Source of the DNA: UBA2645 sp044360285
GTDB taxonomy: Bacteria; Pseudomonadota; Alphaproteobacteria; Rickettsiales; UBA1997
Assembly: GCA_044360285.1 (NCBI GenBank)
Contig: JBIKKP010000007.1
Span: forward strand, 1-46,045
Length of the DNA: 46,045 nt
Direction of reading: 5' to 3'
This document shows positions 33,203-41,721 of the stretch, piece by piece. A program made the position numbers and the translations under genes. Below the pieces are notes generated by a model. That model made no database searches. It was given only the letters and a program-made list of their open reading frames with translations, and had not been told where the DNA came from. How positions within the stretch are numbered: the stretch's first letter is position 1; every line of letters begins with the position of its first letter.

Positions 33203-34315
33203 CTAGATTAAATTTGCAGCATCGAAAAACTTATGTCCAAGCGCCTCAGCAACTGCTTTGTAGGTCACTTTTCCATCAAAAATGTTGAGGCCATTTAGCA
33301 AATGAACATCGTCGCGAAGCGCTTTTTCATAGCCTTTATTAGCCAAAGCCAAAGTGAAAGGCAGTGTAGAATTTTCAAGTGCCTGGGTTGAAGTGCGCGC
33401 AACAGCGCCCGGCATATTGGTCACGCAATAATGCACAACGCCGTCGGTCACATAGGTTGGGTTGCTGTGCGAAGTTGGTTTGCTTGTTTCAAAACAGCCG
33501 CCTTGGTCAATTGAGATATCAACCATGACCGAACCTTTTTTCATTTTTTTGACAGTTTTTGCCGAAATCAATTTCGGTGCTGCAGCTCCTGGGACAAGGA
33601 CTGCGCCAACAACCAAATCAGCGTCGATAACATTTGCTTCGATGTTTTCAAGTGAAGCGTAGAGCACTTCCGCAGAGTTTCCAAAAATATCGCAAAGATA
33701 GCGGATGCGTGGAAGCGACTTGTCGAGAATTATAACTTCTGCGCCCATGCCAATTGCAACTTTCGCTGCATTCGTTCCAGAAACGCCACCACCAAGAATA
33801 ACAACTTTGCCGCGCGCAACGCCAGGAACGCCGCCAAGCAGAACTCCGCGTCCACCATTAGCTTTTTGCAGTGCAATGGCGCCAGCTTGAATTGAAAGTT
33901 TTCCGGCTACTTCCGACATTGGCGCAAGTAGTGGTAGAGAGCGATCAGCCGCAGTAACGGTTTCGAAAGCAATTCCAACGCAACCAGATTTCATCAGCAT
34001 TTTAGTTAGCTGTGGTTCAGCGGCTAGATGCAGATAAGAGAAAACGATTTGGCCTTTACGAATCATTTCGCACTCAGCTTTTTGCGGCTCTTTTACCTTC
34101 AAAATCATTTCCGCTTTTGCGTAAACTTCTTTAGCTGAAGGTGCAATTTTAGCGCCTGCAGCAACGTATTGCTCATCAGAAAAATCAATCGACGCACCAG
34201 CGCCTTTTTGTACCAAAACTTTATGTCCGGCATTTACGATTTCACGAACCCCGGCTGGAGTTGCGCCAACTCTGTATTCGTGGTCTTTAATTTCTTTTGG
34301 GATGCCAATTAGCAT
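33203..34315 (-). CDS. ald: alanine dehydrogenase
   Basis: Ald interconverts L-alanine and pyruvate with NAD. The 370-aa protein begins MLIGIPKEIKDHEYRVGATPAGV. The NAD site is VVILGGGVSGTNAAKVAIGMGAEVIILD, the substrate-binding Lys is in MILKVKEPQ, and the catalytic His is in SYLHLAAEP. The length is standard. It sits between rsmG (15 bases) and ksgA (1 base), an association of metabolism with rRNA methylation that is probably only positional. Confidence 0.95.
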   Translation of the reverse strand: MLIGIPKEIKDHEYRVGATPAGVREIVNAGHKVLVQKGAGASIDFSDEQYVAAGAKIAPSAKEVYAKAEMILKVKEPQKAECEMIRKGQIVFSYLHLAAEPQLTKMLMKSGCVGIAFETVTAADRSLPLLAPMSEVAGKLSIQAGAIALQKANGGRGVLLGGVPGVARGKVVILGGGVSGTNAAKVAIGMGAEVIILDKSLPRIRYLCDIFGNSAEVLYASLENIEANVIDADLVVGAVLVPGAAAPKLISAKTVKKMKKGSVMVDISIDQGGCFETSKPTSHSNPTYVTDGVVHYCVTNMPGAVARTSTQALENSTLPFTLALANKGYEKALRDDVHLLNGLNIFDGKVTYKAVAEALGHKFFDAANLI

Positions 34316-34330
34316 AGTAGCTCCTTTAAA

Positions 34331-34969
34331 TTATTGTTGAATTGCGATAATGTTAGAAACCTTGATTACGTTGCTTTCGTTTGAGGTGATGCTGGGCTTT
34401 AATTCAAAATCAAAGCGGAATTTTTTTTGCGCTGTCTCAAGTTCTTTTGGTAAATTTTTTCCCTTTAAAAACAGGCAATAACCGTTTTTTTTGAGAAACT
34501 TTTGTGAATAGCCAAGAAGGGCGTCAAGTGGCGCCAATGCTCGCGACAAGATGCAATCAAATTCAATTGGCGACATTTCTTCTAGCTTAGCTTGATGAAC
34601 AAAAATGCGGCCTTTTGAAATTGTTTTGGCGCGGCGCAAAAAGTCGCTTTTGCGGAAAGATTTTTCGATTAAATGAACTTCGCGCAAACCAAGAATAGAC
34701 AGCACGACGCCAGGAAATCCGGCGCCCGAACCCAGGTCGGCAAATTTGTGATTTTTATTTTCAATCATCGTCATCAACTGCGCCGAGTCAAGAATATGGC
34801 GGCTCCAGACATCATCAATGGTTGACTTACCAATGAAGTTAAATTGCTGATTTTCTTGCAGCAGCATGGCAACAAAATCTTCAAGAGCTTTGATTTGCGC
34901 ATCATGAAGCGCGCAAAGTTCTTGAATTTGCTTAATTGCGGTATTTTTTTTGAGGTCGAGTGCAGTCAT
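34331..34969 (-). CDS. rsmG: 16S rRNA (guanine527-N7)-methyltransferase RsmG
   Basis: From ATG 34969 (MTALDLKK) the 212-aa product has the RsmG/GidB pattern: FNFIGKSTIDDVWSRHILDSAQL, the SAM site FADLGSGAGFPGVVLSIL, and LSRALAPLDALLGYSQKFLKK. The frame is open to 35005, but the upstream ATG adds an unrelated stretch. In many alphaproteobacteria rsmG is followed by parA/parB; here ald and ksgA follow instead. Confidence 0.93.
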   Translation of the reverse strand: MTALDLKKNTAIKQIQELCALHDAQIKALEDFVAMLLQENQQFNFIGKSTIDDVWSRHILDSAQLMTMIENKNHKFADLGSGAGFPGVVLSILGLREVHLIEKSFRKSDFLRRAKTISKGRIFVHQAKLEEMSPIEFDCILSRALAPLDALLGYSQKFLKKNGYCLFLKGKNLPKELETAQKKFRFDFELKPSITSNESNVIKVSNIIAIQQ

Positions 34970-35077
34970 TTTTTTTCGAAGTGCGCCTGAAGAAAATTGG
35001 CACAAAAAAAAGAGGCGCGCCTTTTAGGATTGGGTTCCAAACGAATCAAGTAATTCGTCATCCTTCTATTAACGGCC

Positions 35078-35164
35078 GTCATCCTTGAGGCCAAAGGCCT
35101 CGAGGATCTGGTTTTATTTAACGCGAAACTCACGAGATCCTCGGCCCTGCAGGCCAAGGATGAC
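35078..35164. repeat. palindromic element, family A copy 2 (full length)
   Basis: Outer arms GTCATCCTTg / cAAGGATGAC enclose GAGGCC-AAA-GGCCTC, a middle stem GAGGATCT / AGATCCTC, and GGCC-CTGCA-GGCC. The plan is the same as at 27731-27823, with paired substitutions in the arms. A truncated start of another copy (TTCGTCATCCTTC) precedes it at about 35055-35067. The 314 bases between rsmG and fba hold these repeats and no gene. Confidence 0.85.
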
Positions 35165-35283
35165 GAGTTAAGTTAGGCGCAAACGAATTTACAAAAGCTT
35201 CAATCAAACAAAAACTTGACGCTGCTTAAGTCCAATTTAAAAAATTTCTCCTTCTCCCTTCTTCTGAAAAAACCTCAAAAAAT

Positions 35284-36210
35284 ATGAAAATTACTCCGAA
35301 AGTTAAAAAGATTTTGTCGTGCTACGAGTCTGATAACGTTGGCACCAAAACCAATTTGGCGCGTATGTTGATGCATGGAAAATTGGGTGGAACTGGTAAA
35401 ATGGTTATTCTGCCAGTTGATCAGGGTTTTGAGCACGGGCCAGACAGAAGTTTTGCAATAAATCCAGATGCTTATGACCCGCATTATCACTTCCAACTTG
35501 CTGTTGACGCTGGTTTGAACGCTTACGCTGCTCCACTTGGAATGATCGAGGCCGGTGCTGACAGCTTTGCTGGCGCAATCCCTACAATTTTAAAGGTAAA
35601 TTCTTCTAACGTTTTACATAATGGCGGAACTGCTCCGCATCAGGCTACAACAGCTTGCGTGCAAGATGCTCTGCGTTTGGGTTGCTCGGCAATTGGCTTC
35701 ACAATTTATCCAGGCTCTGATGCTGCTTTCGATATGTTTGAAGAAATTACTGAAATGGCTCGCGAAGCAAAATCATATGGTCTTGCAGTAGTGATTTGGT
35801 CTTATCCGCGCGGCGGCGATTTGTCAAAAATTGGCGAAACCGCAATGGACATTTGTGCTTACGCAGCGCACATCGCGGCGCTTCTTGGTGCTCACATCAT
35901 TAAAGTTAAACCACCAACCCAAGCCTTAGAAAATCTTGAAGCAATCAAGGTTTATGAAAAAGTAAAAATCCCTGTTGAGACTCTTGAGCAACGCATTGCA
36001 CATGTGATGAAGTCAACCTTTAACAATCGTCGCATTGTTGTCTTTTCTGGCGGTGCTGCAAAAGGTGAGGCTGACGTTTTGAACGAAATCCGCGAAATCT
36101 ATAAAGGTGGCGCGAATGGCTCAATCATTGGTCGCAACGTTTTCCAACGTCCGCGTGAAGAAGCGTTGAAGATGCTTGAAAACGTCATCCAAATTTATCT
36201 AGGCAAATAA
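35284..36210 (+). CDS. class I fructose-bisphosphate aldolase (FbaB/DhnA type)
   Basis: The enzyme cleaves or forms fructose-1,6-bisphosphate through a Schiff-base Lys. The 308-aa product has MVILPVDQGFEHGPDRSF, the probable Schiff-base Lys in AHIIKVKPPTQ, and the phosphate-binding ends VVFSGGAAKGEADVL and GSIIGRNVFQRP. This is the archaeal/bacterial DhnA type rather than the metal-dependent class II enzyme. Its use of GCT/GGT codons is higher than in neighbours, as expected for high expression. Confidence 0.92.
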   Translation: MKITPKVKKILSCYESDNVGTKTNLARMLMHGKLGGTGKMVILPVDQGFEHGPDRSFAINPDAYDPHYHFQLAVDAGLNAYAAPLGMIEAGADSFAGAIPTILKVNSSNVLHNGGTAPHQATTACVQDALRLGCSAIGFTIYPGSDAAFDMFEEITEMAREAKSYGLAVVIWSYPRGGDLSKIGETAMDICAYAAHIAALLGAHIIKVKPPTQALENLEAIKVYEKVKIPVETLEQRIAHVMKSTFNNRRIVVFSGGAAKGEADVLNEIREIYKGGANGSIIGRNVFQRPREEALKMLENVIQIYLGK

Positions 36211-36221
36211 TCACATAATTC

Positions 36222-36257
36222 GTCATCCTTGAATTGCTTATGCAATTCAAGGATGAC
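36222..36257. repeat. palindromic element, family A solo hairpin
   Basis: A perfect 16-bp inverted repeat, GTCATCCTTGAATTGC and its complement, surrounds a TTAT loop. The first 10-12 bases are the outer arm of the full family A elements. It starts 12 bases after the fba stop and ends 11 bases before the GTG of the ABC protein. It has no T tail, so it may stabilise the fba mRNA 3' end or limit readthrough rather than terminate. Confidence 0.85.
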
Positions 36258-36268
36258 GCCTTCTTCTT

Positions 36269-37624
36269 GTGCCCCTACTTTCGATAAAAAATCTCTCAAT
36301 TTCTTTCCAAAAAAACGAAGTTTTGCGCGATTTTTCGTTGCAGCTTTTGGCGAAAAAAATCACGGCGCTTGTTGGTCAAAGCGGCTCGGGGAAGTCGCTG
36401 ACCGCTCTGGCAATTCTTGGTTTGGCGGGTGATGCAAAAATTTCTGGGGAGATAAATTTTGAGGGAAAAAATTTACTCAAAATTTCTGCAGCAGAATTCA
36501 CCAAAATCCGCGGCAAAGAAATTGGCATAATTTTTCAAGATCCAAACGCGTCGCTGAATCCGTTGCATAAAATTGGTGCGCAAATTGCTGAGGCAATTAC
36601 CATTCATCAGCCAAAAATTTCTAAAAAAAATCTGCAAAAACGCATCGAAGAATTGCTTCGTATGGTTGAGCTAGAGCCAGCAATTGCAAGGCTTAGCGAT
36701 TATCCACATCAATTTTCTGGTGGACAAAAACAGCGTTTGATGATGGCAATTGCACTGGCCAATGATCCAAAAATTTTAATTGCTGACGAGCCAACAACGG
36801 CGCTTGATTTGAAGACGCAAGATGAAATCTTGAAGCTTTTACTTCGTTTAAAAAATGAGCTTGGAATTGCCATTTTGTTGATTTCGCACAATTTGCGTGT
36901 GGTAAAAAAAATCGCTGATGAAGTTGTGAAAATTGGTGAAAATAAAATTTTGAAAGCTCTGCCAAGCCTCAAAAAATCTGACTTAGCTGCAGAAAAAGAA
37001 GTTCTTTCCGTAAAAAATTTATCTATTTCTTACAAAAAAAATCAGGTGATTAGTGACTTAAATTTTTCACTAAAACTTGGCGAAAATCTGGGAATTGTTG
37101 GCGCCAGCGGCTCAGGAAAATCAAGCCTTGCACTTGCTTTGTGCAATTTAACTAAATCAAGCGGTGAGTCAGTTTTTTTTGGCAATAAAACTTGGAAAAA
37201 AGACGAAAAGTTTTTGCGAAAAAACGTGCAAATCGTTTTTCAAGACCCTTTCGCCAGCCTTAATCCGCGCATGCTGGCAAAAGAAATTATTTTGGAAGGT
37301 TTGGCAATTCATCACCAAAAAGATGAAAACAAACTTGATGAATTAATGCAAAAATTGCATCTCGATTTGGATCTGAAAAGTCGCTATCCACACCAACTTT
37401 CTGGCGGACAGCGCCAACGCGTAGCGATTGCTCGAGCCTTGATTCTAAATCCACAAATTTTGATCTTAGATGAGCCAACCTCGGCGCTTGATTTTGCAAC
37501 GCAGCAAGAGGTTCTAAATTTGCTTTTCGAGATTCAAGCTAGGCAAAAAATTTCTTACATCATCATCTCGCACGACCTTGACGTTGTAGAGCAAATTGCC
37601 AATAAGACTTTAAAATTATCATGA
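36269..37624 (+). CDS. ABC transporter with two fused ATPase domains (YejF/peptide-import type)
   Basis: The 451-aa protein contains two complete ABC ATPase domains. The first has Walker A GQSGSGKS, signature FSGGQKQR and Walker B ILIADEPTTALD. The second (about 245-451) has Walker A GASGSGKS, signature LSGGQRQR and LILDEPTSALD. This matches the fused Opp/Dpp-type ATPase YejF but is shorter than YejF, with a brief linker and no C-terminal oligopeptide motif tail. No permease or binding-protein gene is adjacent. Start GTG 36269 lies 11 bases after the solo hairpin. The stop overlaps the next ATG by 4 bases. Confidence 0.88.
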   Translation: MPLLSIKNLSISFQKNEVLRDFSLQLLAKKITALVGQSGSGKSLTALAILGLAGDAKISGEINFEGKNLLKISAAEFTKIRGKEIGIIFQDPNASLNPLHKIGAQIAEAITIHQPKISKKNLQKRIEELLRMVELEPAIARLSDYPHQFSGGQKQRLMMAIALANDPKILIADEPTTALDLKTQDEILKLLLRLKNELGIAILLISHNLRVVKKIADEVVKIGENKILKALPSLKKSDLAAEKEVLSVKNLSISYKKNQVISDLNFSLKLGENLGIVGASGSGKSSLALALCNLTKSSGESVFFGNKTWKKDEKFLRKNVQIVFQDPFASLNPRMLAKEIILEGLAIHHQKDENKLDELMQKLHLDLDLKSRYPHQLSGGQRQRVAIARALILNPQILILDEPTSALDFATQQEVLNLLFEIQARQKISYIIISHDLDVVEQIANKTLKLS

Positions 37625-39234
37625 AAAAACCTGAACTTTTACTTCCGGCGGGAACTCTTGATCGCCTAAAAACCGCAATACTTTACGGCGCTGATGCAGT
37701 TTATTGTGGAACTCCTGATATGTCACTTCGTGTTAAGTCTGGCTTCACTTTGGAGGATGTTGTTGAGGGTGTAAAATTTGCGCACGAACGCGGCAAAAAA
37801 GTTTATCTCACGCTCAATCTTTTTTCGCACAATAAAGACATCGAGAAACTTCCGCAATTCATCGAAACCGTTAAGGCTGTAAAGCCAGATGGCCTCATCA
37901 TTTCTGATCCAGGCGTTTTCCAATTTGTTAAAGAACACGCGCCAGACCTTGAGCTGCATATTTCCACGCAGGCCAATGTTTGTTCGCATTTAACCGTAGA
38001 TTTTTGGCATAAGCAGGGCGCAAGCTTGGTGGTGATGGCGCGCGAAGTGTCTTTCGAAGAATTGGCGGAAATTCGAAAAAAATGTCCCGACATTAAAATC
38101 GAAACCTTCATTCACGGTTCGATGTGTATGACATATTCTGGCCGCTGTTTGCTTTCCAACTTCATGGCCGAGCGTGGCGCCAATCAAGGCTCTTGCGCCC
38201 ATTCTTGCCGTTGGGGATATAAACTTAAAATCAAACTCAAAGACAACACCGAGCACGAAATTGAAATCAACGAAGACAACAAAGACCTCTTTGATTTTTT
38301 CCTAGAAGAAGAAATTCGTCCAGGCGAGTTGATGCCTTTCGAAGAAGACGTGCAGGGCTCTTACATCTTGAATTCAAAGGATTTGTGCTTGCTGCCAAAA
38401 CTTGACGAATACATCAAAATTGGCCTCGATTCTTTCAAAGTTGAAGGTCGCAACAAAACTGAATTTTATGCAGGAAGCGTTGCCAGAGTTTATCGCGCGG
38501 CAATTGATGATTACATAAAAGACCCAGCAAATTGGCGCGCTGAGGATTACATGGATGAAATCAACGCTGTTGCCAATCGTGGCTACACCCTGGCTTTCCA
38601 CGAAGGCCGCTTGACCAACTTGGCGCATGATTATGAATCAACTGGATCAACTTCATTTTACGAATTTGCCGGAAAAGTTGTGGCGTGGGATGGTGATGAT
38701 ATTCTAATTGAAGCCAAGAACCGATTGGCTGCAGGCGATGTGCTGGAATTTTTATCGCCAAGTTTACGCGAACCGATTTTGCTTCGAATTTATGAATTCA
38801 ACTATTCGCGTGATGGAAAAAAATGGCAGACTACCGATGTTGTGAATGCGGGCGTGAAGCCGCTGATTCGCATTCCCGCATCAGCTTTCCACGAAATTGA
38901 AAAAGAAAAATTGCAGCAACTTTTGCCGCCACTTTCTTTGATTCGAAAAGAAAAAGCGCTTGATGAAAGTGAGAAGCTGAAAGTCGAATCGCGCCAACTC
39001 TCTCACCAGCTTGAAGCAGGCGAAGTGCGGGAAATAAAATATGAAAATAAACGAAAAAAATATTTCCAAGCGCTGGAAGTAGGTGATGAAAAAATTGCCC
39101 CAAGAACGGCGCGAACTGGCGTTGACGGCTGCTGCGGCAAGGGTTGCAACGGTTGTTTGATTTTCTGGCACGACGACAAATACGCCAAAGCGCGCGAAAT
39201 TTTGAAGACCAAAAAAATCGGCGAAATGCTGTAA
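37621..39234 (+). CDS. U32 peptidase-family protein (tRNA hydroxylation type)
   Basis: U32 proteins such as TrhP/YegQ and RlhA, despite the peptidase name, act in RNA hydroxylation with prephenate. The 537-aa product has the core: KPELLLPAGTLDRLKTAI, ADAVYCG, LHISTQANV, and four conserved Cys (169, 176, 192, 196) in GSMCMTYSGRCLLSN...SCAHSC, a probable Fe-S site. It is about 80 residues longer than YegQ. An insert lies after the Cys block, and a Cys-rich end (DGCCGKGCNGC) may hold a second metal. The exact substrate is not known. Confidence 0.88.
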   Translation: MKKPELLLPAGTLDRLKTAILYGADAVYCGTPDMSLRVKSGFTLEDVVEGVKFAHERGKKVYLTLNLFSHNKDIEKLPQFIETVKAVKPDGLIISDPGVFQFVKEHAPDLELHISTQANVCSHLTVDFWHKQGASLVVMAREVSFEELAEIRKKCPDIKIETFIHGSMCMTYSGRCLLSNFMAERGANQGSCAHSCRWGYKLKIKLKDNTEHEIEINEDNKDLFDFFLEEEIRPGELMPFEEDVQGSYILNSKDLCLLPKLDEYIKIGLDSFKVEGRNKTEFYAGSVARVYRAAIDDYIKDPANWRAEDYMDEINAVANRGYTLAFHEGRLTNLAHDYESTGSTSFYEFAGKVVAWDGDDILIEAKNRLAAGDVLEFLSPSLREPILLRIYEFNYSRDGKKWQTTDVVNAGVKPLIRIPASAFHEIEKEKLQQLLPPLSLIRKEKALDESEKLKVESRQLSHQLEAGEVREIKYENKRKKYFQALEVGDEKIAPRTARTGVDGCCGKGCNGCLIFWHDDKYAKAREILKTKKIGEML

Positions 39235-39249
39235 GAAAGTTTTATTATC

Positions 39250-41205
39250 ATGACTAGACCAGCAATCGCACCTAATCGCAAAATAATAGCTCGCAATCGA
39301 AGAGTTGGAGGAACGCCGGTTTTAAACGGACTTGCGCAAAGGCTTGGTGGCGCAACCTCTGACCATTTGCCGCAGTTTATTCGAGTGGCTTTAAGAAGAG
39401 ATAATGGTTCAACTACTGCGCCGCTTCGTGTAGCAACGTGGAATTTGATGGATAGATGTTACGATGATTCTCTTCACGGGCCAGATACCGCAAATAATCC
39501 GCTGAAGATGGCAGAAGATCAGGGTGTGGCAAGAGGTCAGCCAACTCCACAGCGTGATGCCAGAAAGGCTGAGCAAGTTGAGGAAATTCTTGGAATGCTT
39601 GACCAAAATGATGTGATTTTGTTGCAAGAGGTGAGTGATTTGTGGGGTGATTTTCAAGATAAGACTAGTCGCCTGAGGCAAGAAATGCGTCGATTAGGAT
39701 TTTCTCATATTAGGAAATCTTCCCGAGATCAGCAGGCTTTGATAATGTTATATCGAACAGCAAGATTACAGGAAGTTCAAGGAGGCGGTCGTGGTATTTT
39801 CTCTTCTCTAACACAACCTGGTACTACTGGTGTAAATAAATGTAGAGGTTACGCAGCCGACTTCACAGATAGCTCATCTGGTCAAGTTGTAACCATAGCC
39901 AACCTTCACCTGCGTTATGATCTTGATTATACTGCGGATATCGCCGCGTTCCAGGCGGCAAGGATTGCTGAGGGAAAAATGTGTATCATGGGTGGCGACA
40001 CAAATCACGCACAAGGGATTGATTGTGTTGGTTTGATTGGTGACGTGGATCTGGCAACCAACGTCACTTACGTTAAGGGCCTTGGAGATGGAGCGCCGGT
40101 GGTTCTTACCGATGAAGATGCCAGGCGGTCGGGTGTTAAAAAACATTATGACGGATTTTTTGTTAGCCCAACGGCTGATACTGTTGCGGTGGTGACTGAA
40201 ACGGCGCAGAGCCAGTTTTTTGCAGTAAAGGCCGACGGAAATTTTGCGGTGATGGAGCGTGGTGATGAAAAAACTTACGAAAGTTTGAGAGGTCAGGCCT
40301 GGAGCGCTGCGGCTGCTGCACCAGTTCTACCCGCAGCTGTTCCGCCGACTCCCATAGCTGCTGCCAGAGTTACATCTGGGGCAATGCCTGTAGGAGGTAC
40401 TACTAGATTGGCGCCGACTGGGGCAGTTCCTCCAGCGGTTGTTCCAACAACAGTTCCGCTCACCGCTGAGCCCAGAGTTTCAACAGCTGCTCAAACTGCT
40501 ACACCCTCAGCTGCGGCAGCTCCAAGCACAACAGTTGCTGCAGGAAGCGCTAGCGCAAGCAGCTTGGTTGCTTCATCTTCTGCAGCTTTGATTGAGGATA
40601 GTGAGTTAGTCGATATCAAAAACTTTGTTGATTCGAATGCGCCGCCATCGTCGTCGGCTGTAACTCTACAAAATTTTATAGCGATGGTGGATAGTCAGCG
40701 AGCTGTCGTTGTGCCAAAAGTTCCCTATCGTGGCATTGGAGTGCAAGCCCATGTTTGTACTTACGGCGCGGAGAGTAAAACGGGTTTAAAAATTTTTGAG
40801 GTTTTTTCTCCTGAAAATGGACGATTCACCAATGAGGCTGGAGCAAAAACCACTCCAAAAAAAAATGAAATTATTGTTTCAATTAAGGTTGGAAGCAGAG
40901 CGGTAATTTTACTTGATGATATTTTTCGGGGTAATTCGCAAGACGCGGCCTTAAAAAACTTAGCCAGTCTTTTTCACAGCAATGACATAGTAACTTTTGA
41001 AACAAGTTCGGGTAAAAAATATTCCTGCGATAACAGAATAAACAAAACGGCAATTTTTGCGCCAAAAGTCATGACTGATTCCAAAATTAATTGGAAATCC
41101 TTGTCGCAGTTGCTTGCAGAACCTGACTCAAAAAAAACAGTGAGTGATTTTTTGGCGCAATCCGTCGCTCCCGTGCCAAGTAGGTCTGGTGGTAGAGGTG
41201 GCTGA
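39250..41205 (+). CDS. EEP-superfamily protein with permuted motif order and PDZ-like C-terminus
   Basis: The 651-aa protein contains motifs of the endonuclease/exonuclease/phosphatase (Mg-dependent DNase I-like) fold: WN (64-65), LLQE (Glu127), NLHL (His220), GGDTN (Asp250, Asn252) and HYDGFFVSP (Asp301). The SDH motif (Ser37-Asp38-His39, GGATSDHLPQ), normally last, comes first. Residues about 352-445 are an Ala/Pro/Thr/Ser-rich linker. Residues about 490-600 (GIGVQAHV...LKIFEVFSPENG...KKNEIIVSIKVG) look PDZ-like. The substrate could be nucleic acid, phospholipid or phosphoinositide. No signal peptide is seen. It starts 15 bases after the U32 gene and has a paralogue at 43970. Confidence 0.8.
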   Translation: MTRPAIAPNRKIIARNRRVGGTPVLNGLAQRLGGATSDHLPQFIRVALRRDNGSTTAPLRVATWNLMDRCYDDSLHGPDTANNPLKMAEDQGVARGQPTPQRDARKAEQVEEILGMLDQNDVILLQEVSDLWGDFQDKTSRLRQEMRRLGFSHIRKSSRDQQALIMLYRTARLQEVQGGGRGIFSSLTQPGTTGVNKCRGYAADFTDSSSGQVVTIANLHLRYDLDYTADIAAFQAARIAEGKMCIMGGDTNHAQGIDCVGLIGDVDLATNVTYVKGLGDGAPVVLTDEDARRSGVKKHYDGFFVSPTADTVAVVTETAQSQFFAVKADGNFAVMERGDEKTYESLRGQAWSAAAAAPVLPAAVPPTPIAAARVTSGAMPVGGTTRLAPTGAVPPAVVPTTVPLTAEPRVSTAAQTATPSAAAAPSTTVAAGSASASSLVASSSAALIEDSELVDIKNFVDSNAPPSSSAVTLQNFIAMVDSQRAVVVPKVPYRGIGVQAHVCTYGAESKTGLKIFEVFSPENGRFTNEAGAKTTPKKNEIIVSIKVGSRAVILLDDIFRGNSQDAALKNLASLFHSNDIVTFETSSGKKYSCDNRINKTAIFAPKVMTDSKINWKSLSQLLAEPDSKKTVSDFLAQSVAPVPSRSGGRGG

Positions 41206-41276
41206 CTTTGGCTTTCAAATAAAATATGCGCGGTAGCTAGCGTTTTTGATGATATTTTTCTACAATTTCAAAAAAA

Positions 41277-41308
41277 CACAAATACAGTTTTGTGGTAAAT
41301 ACAGTTTT
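41277..41308. promoter_or_regulatory. possible operator of the toxin-antitoxin pair
   Basis: An inverted repeat CACAAA-TACAGT-TTTGTG (41277-41294) overlaps a direct repeat AAATACAGTTTT at 41280-41291 and 41297-41308 (17 bases apart). It lies 30 bases upstream of the ribbon-helix-helix antitoxin gene. RHH antitoxins normally repress their own promoters through short repeated sites, which would fit. A good -10/-35 pair was not identified. Confidence 0.45.
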
Positions 41309-41337
41309 ACATCACGCTAACAAATAACCAAAAATTT

Positions 41338-41685
41338 ATGAGTAAACTAACTTTAGACATTCCTGACGCATTGCACCGCACCATTAAATCCGTGGCTTCA
41401 GCTCAGGGAATGACCATTCGCGATTTTTTTATCGCGATGACCACAGAGCAGTTAAAACTAAAAACCAAAGAGAAGGTTTTGAAAAAAACTGCAGAGAAAA
41501 AACCGAAAAAAACCGCCGCAAAAAAAGTAAAAAAACCGCAGAAAAAAAATTCGAAATACATCACCGAAGCACAAGCAGATCGCATGCTGAAGCCTTATTT
41601 GCTGCGTATGGTGAAGAGAATTGATAGAGGTGAGGAGAAGCTGGTGACTTGGGAGGAGGTCAAAAAAGAACTAAAAAGATCCTAG
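41338..41685 (+). CDS. ribbon-helix-helix antitoxin with Lys-rich linker
   Basis: Residues 1-45 (KLTLDIPDALHRTIKSVASAQGMTIRDFFIAMTTEQL) form an RHH/CopG-type DNA-binding domain. Residues about 46-75 are an unusual Lys/Ala/Pro-rich stretch (KKTAEKKPKKTAAKKVKKPQKK), like histone H1 tails. The C-terminal part, ending RMVKRIDRGEEKLVTWEEVKKELKRS, resembles toxin-neutralising tails of type II antitoxins. The 115-aa length is larger than usual for RHH antitoxins. The toxin gene starts 36 bases downstream but is broken by an insertion element. Confidence 0.75.
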   Translation: MSKLTLDIPDALHRTIKSVASAQGMTIRDFFIAMTTEQLKLKTKEKVLKKTAEKKPKKTAAKKVKKPQKKNSKYITEAQADRMLKPYLLRMVKRIDRGEEKLVTWEEVKKELKRS

Positions 41686-41721
41686 CAGATTTCGCTAAAC
41701 TCACCAACAAAAACCCATCAC

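Noticed and set aside
27731..36257. CRISPR array from the recurrent GTCATCCTTGA units
   Set aside because: The units are dispersed, inverted and without regular spacers, and no cas genes are present; they are palindromic repeats.
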